A DNA stretch of 6,250 bases from CAZTLE01 sp964614415 (lineage in GTDB: Bacteria; Bacteroidota; Bacteroidia; Flavobacteriales; Flavobacteriaceae), in contig CAZTLE010000221.1 in NCBI GenBank assembly GCA_964614415.1, positions 1 through 6,250 on the forward strand, given 5' to 3'. The position numbers were made by a program, and so were the translations under genes. Below the pieces are notes generated by a model. It did not search any database. It saw only the letters and a program-made list of their open reading frames with translations, and was not told where the DNA came from. Below are positions 4,105 to 6,250 of the stretch, piece by piece (within the stretch, counting starts at the first letter, position 1; the number at the start of each line of letters is the position of its first letter).

Positions 4105-5982
4105 TTATTTGTTAAACACGCTGATCTTGTAATCAAGAGAAACGTTGTCTGACGTCGTCAATCTTACCAGATAAACACCGTCGCTGAATGTAGCGGTAGG
4201 GAAGGTCAGCCTTGTGCTGTTCCCCAGGTTTTGACCGCTGTATACCAACTTGCCGGACATATCAAAGATATGGGCTTGTTTGATATCATATCCTTCCGGA
4301 TTGCTTACCTCCAGTTGAGCCGCCGGGTTATTCTGGAAGAATGTTACGTTGGCTGCAACTTCTTCTGTGCGCGTGGTAGCAGGTGAATTCTCTTCAACGG
4401 CACGCTGCGCTCTGAATACAATAAAGAAGCGGCCCTCGTACTGTCCCGGAGGAACAATTCCTGCGACATCATCTCCATCCGTAATTTTCTTATATGCGTT
4501 TCTTTCACTATCGAAGAGATAGGCATGATCAAACGGAAGATTTATTTCCTCAACCGCCTGAAGCACCATCTTTGTTTCTTCGGTAATATTGAAATTGATC
4601 GGGATCATCTTCTCTACGGCGAAAGGCAATGACTGTATTACATAAGGCTCTGTTATGCCTTCGTCATCTGTGATTGGGAAATAGGCTTCGGCTGTCGCAC
4701 CGTCCATAGGGTGACGACCGTCCCATCCCATGTCATATCCATCAGTAGTCTCATCGGAGAAAACTAACAAAAGATCTCTGTAATGGGATTCTCCGAAGAA
4801 TACGTGAAGACGCATCTGTGGGATCGTTTCCGTATTAGTGGTATTTCCTCCTCCGTTACTGTTATTGCCATTGGCATCAACACTATCTGAAAGAGAATCA
4901 GGATTACCTGTATCCGCATTTCTAAATTGCGAATTGTTAGCAGCTCCCTCCACAATATAGCGGCGGTGACTGTTCTTGAAGATCACAGTTCCTGTAGAAA
5001 CACCAACGATTCTAAATCCTTGTCCTATAGGAGCAAAACGTCTTTGGAAAGAAGCTCCTGTACCGGTATTTCCTCCTGATGGGTTTCCACCGTTATCGTA
5101 GTTGAGGAACATCGGGGCTGTATAAGCACCGGCAGACGTACCGTTAGGATCTGAAGCCAAAGGCACCCATGTACCGTATCCTCCCTTGTTATCGAGGAAG
5201 AAATGAGAGTTAATACTGCGATCTTCGTCCCAGTAATATACCTGTCCACCCATTTCAGAATTGTCGCTATCGTAAACAACGCGATTCAGGTCAAGAGCAG
5301 AAGGGTAAGGGTTTCCGGCAATTGTTGCCATTCCATTGGAAACAGGAATGCTAATATCACCATTATTAGCACGACCGCGGAAATCATATAACTGATTCTG
5401 AGGATCGGTAAGCGGATCACCGTGTACCGTGACATCGGTACCTTTCATGGTGAAACCATATCCGGGCTGCACGATGGTATTCGTTTGCATTTGTTGCCAT
5501 CCCGTAGATGGAGTATTGATATACAACCACCTTCTTGAAATTGTCAATGGACTTGACGATCCGTTATGGGAAGCGGTGGTGTTGGTTACCACCGAATTTG
5601 TACGGGTAAGAGAGTCGTGAACTCTCAAGATTCCAAAATTCTGATTGCCACTGCCACCCAGTGTTTGATCTCCTACGGGAGAACCCCAGAAGTTGTAATC
5701 ATACGAGTCGGCATTACTGTCTTGAAATACAGAGATAAAACCAGTTCCACTATTGGGAGTGGTTCCGGAACCCTGGATTAACTGCGCTTGCTCACGCAGG
5801 TATATGCTGGCTTCTGTGGTACCGGCATTGTTCGCCACCAACTGAACATCATCCTCAACGTAAAGAATTTGATCATTCACGTAAACGTAGGAATCCGTAC
5901 TACCATTGGGGGTTACATACAATTGTGCGGTCGCCGACACAGCACACAACAGCATAGCTGAAAGGAGTAGTAGGTTTTTCAT
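4105..5982 (-). CDS. Secreted protein with C-terminal T9SS sorting domain
   Basis: This is a 625-residue exported protein of unknown specific function. The start is placed at ATG 5982, because MKNLLLLSAMLLCAVSATAQ is a good Sec signal peptide with likely cleavage at ATA|Q (after residue 19); reading 15 codons further upstream would spoil it and run into the leader dyad. The mature part is rich in Asn, Gly, Ser and Thr and beta-strand-like. It includes YDYNFWGSPVGDQ, GNPYPSALDLN and APIGQGFRI, phrases common in large flavobacterial surface proteins, and a low-complexity Asn/Gly linker (DANGNNSNGGGNTTNTE). The last 80 or so residues (about 545-625) form a sorting domain, with QAHIFDMSGKLVYSG, SDGVYLVRLTTSDN and a basic KISVFNK end, which sends the protein through the type IX system to the surface or medium. 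I cannot settle sorting subtype A versus C, and no catalytic motif was recognised. Confidence 0.88.
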   Translation of the reverse strand: MKNLLLLSAMLLCAVSATAQLYVTPNGSTDSYVYVNDQILYVEDDVQLVANNAGTTEASIYLREQAQLIQGSGTTPNSGTGFISVFQDSNADSYDYNFWGSPVGDQTLGGSGNQNFGILRVHDSLTRTNSVVTNTTASHNGSSSPLTISRRWLYINTPSTGWQQMQTNTIVQPGYGFTMKGTDVTVHGDPLTDPQNQLYDFRGRANNGDISIPVSNGMATIAGNPYPSALDLNRVVYDSDNSEMGGQVYYWDEDRSINSHFFLDNKGGYGTWVPLASDPNGTSAGAYTAPMFLNYDNGGNPSGGNTGTGASFQRRFAPIGQGFRIVGVSTGTVIFKNSHRRYIVEGAANNSQFRNADTGNPDSLSDSVDANGNNSNGGGNTTNTETIPQMRLHVFFGESHYRDLLLVFSDETTDGYDMGWDGRHPMDGATAEAYFPITDDEGITEPYVIQSLPFAVEKMIPINFNITEETKMVLQAVEEINLPFDHAYLFDSERNAYKKITDGDDVAGIVPPGQYEGRFFIVFRAQRAVEENSPATTRTEEVAANVTFFQNNPAAQLEVSNPEGYDIKQAHIFDMSGKLVYSGQNLGNSTRLTFPTATFSDGVYLVRLTTSDNVSLDYKISVFNK

Positions 5983-5993
5983 ATTTTGTAGTA

Positions 5994-6038
5994 TTAACGC
6001 ATTATTCCTTGGGGTGAAACAATGCAATTATGCGTTAA
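5994..6038. promoter_or_regulatory. 45-bp dyad element upstream of the secreted-protein gene
   Basis: TTAACGCAT (5994-6002) and ATGCGTTAA (6030-6038) are perfectly complementary. After one T-T mismatch the pairing continues for ATT (6004-6006) with AAT (6026-6028 read inward), giving 13-nt arms around a 19-nt centre. It begins 12 nt upstream of the start codon, so in RNA it would form a hairpin right at the ribosome entry site, and in DNA it could be a repressor or activator site. It is not a terminator, since no T-run follows on the - strand. Confidence 0.65.
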
Positions 6039-6062
6039 ATTTAAAAATATTTTTTAATTATG

Positions 6063-6077
6063 GGGCTCCCAAAGCCC
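6063..6077. repeat. Small hairpin in the divergent intergenic region
   Basis: GGGCT (6063-6067) pairs with AGCCC (6073-6077) around a 5-nt loop, next to a very A/T-rich stretch (6039-6060). The stem is short, and no orientation is followed by a clean T-run close enough to call it a terminator. Confidence 0.35.
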
Positions 6078-6093
6078 TGAAAACCTAGTTTTT

Positions 6094-6127
6094 GCACGTA
6101 ATAATGAATGACATTCACTACGCGTGC
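6094..6127. repeat. Nested palindrome in the divergent intergenic region
   Basis: The inner part TGAATG-A-CATTCA (6105-6117) is a perfect 6-bp dyad around one central base. The outer parts GCACGTA (6094-6100) and TACGCGTGC (6119-6127) are also complementary except for two extra bases. The symmetry is typical of a dimeric regulator site and lies beside the putative -7 box at 6132-6139. Confidence 0.5.
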
Positions 6128-6131
6128 GGGG

Positions 6132-6139
6132 GAAAGATA
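6132..6139 (-). promoter_or_regulatory. Putative Bacteroidota -7 box for the secreted-protein gene
   Basis: On the - strand TATCTTTC matches TAnnTTTG at five of six defined bases and resembles the common TATCTTTG variant. A TTTG occurs upstream (ending near 6164) but at about 25 nt is further than the usual spacing of roughly 19. If used, transcription would start near 6125, giving a structured leader of about 140 nt that includes the palindrome, the small hairpin and the 45-bp dyad. Confidence 0.4.
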
Positions 6140-6169
6140 CGAATTTTTTGTAAGAAATTACTTTCAAAT

Positions 6170-6250
6170 ATGAAAATTGGCGATCAGGTTGCAGTCCTGG
6201 ATGACGACATTACGGGAAGGGTAACCGGGACACAAAATGGTATGGTGACT
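6170..6250 (+). CDS. N-terminus of a DUF2027/Smr-domain protein (partial, runs off the window)
   Basis: Only the first 27 residues are present: MKIGDQVAVLDDDITGRVTG followed by TQNGMVT. The pattern MKIGDxVxVLDDxIxGxVTG is what I recall for the start of Bacteroidota proteins with an N-terminal DUF2027 beta-barrel-like region and a C-terminal Smr (MutS2-related nuclease-type) domain. The Smr part would lie beyond 6250. The ATG at 6170 is preceded by an A/T-rich leader without a Shine-Dalgarno site. It diverges from the secreted-protein gene across a 187-nt intergenic region. The call rests on a short segment and is moderately sure. Confidence 0.65.
   Translation, partial: MKIGDQVAVLDDDITGRVTGTQNGMVT

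Noticed and set aside
5983..6027. Upstream extension of the secreted-protein frame to ATG 6027
   Set aside because: It would add 15 polar residues before a textbook signal peptide and overlaps the 45-bp dyad; ATG 5982 is the sensible start.
5203..6088. Open + strand frames opposite the secreted-protein gene, including one at 5906-6088 reaching into the leader
   Set aside because: Low-complexity shadow translations with no recognisable motif; the sense gene has a signal peptide and sorting domain.
6086..6094. TAGTTTTTG as a + strand promoter for the DUF2027/Smr gene
   Set aside because: It has three instead of two bases between TA and TTTG and no -33 element, so it is not a supportable promoter.

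Overview
The window looks like chromosomal DNA from a marine-type member of the Flavobacteriia (Bacteroidota). The main reasons are a secreted protein with a C-terminal type IX secretion (T9SS) sorting domain, a cluster of small membrane-protein families typical of Bacteroidota (DUF2752, CD225/dispanin-like, CCC-motif), a MutS/Smr-type N-terminus of the DUF2027 kind, A/T-rich leaders mostly lacking a Shine-Dalgarno sequence, and -7-like elements resembling the Bacteroidota TAnnTTTG box. All family calls come from reading the translated sequence; no search was run.

Left part, + strand (1-2510). A short heptanucleotide tandem repeat abuts an ECF-type promoter (AACC, 15 nt, CGTC). This drives an ECF sigma factor gene (89-631), followed 4 nt later by a two-helix membrane protein gene (636-1019) that may be its partner. 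After a 160-nt gap comes a full-length ornithine aminotransferase, rocD (1180-2457). It has all expected PLP and substrate residues plus a cysteine-rich insert (C-x2-C-x-C-x4-C). It ends at a clear hairpin terminator.

Middle part, - strand (2509-4087). Four genes for small membrane proteins point left. The upstream pair is a DUF2752 gene (broken here by a 2-nt slip in a TA repeat, 3801-4087) followed by a CCC-motif membrane protein (3405-3743), closed by a strong intrinsic terminator (3354-3379). The downstream pair is a CD225/dispanin-like gene (2903-3178) overlapping by 14 nt a second, intact DUF2752 gene (2509-2916) that appears to start at TTG behind a perfect AGGAGG. The function of the cluster is unknown, and it is the most interesting gene content here.

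Right part (4105-6250). A 625-residue secreted protein with signal peptide and C-terminal T9SS sorting domain lies on the - strand. Its upstream region contains a large dyad (5994-6038), further small hairpins and a plausible Bacteroidota promoter. Diverging from it, a gene starting at 6170 runs off the right edge; its first 27 residues resemble flavobacterial DUF2027/Smr-domain proteins.

No tRNA, rRNA, CRISPR array, insertion sequence or prophage gene was seen. I found no clear new multi-gene defence or metabolic system. The best candidates for follow-up are the small-membrane-protein cluster with its frameshifted member, the rocD cysteine insert, and the structured leader of the secreted-protein gene.
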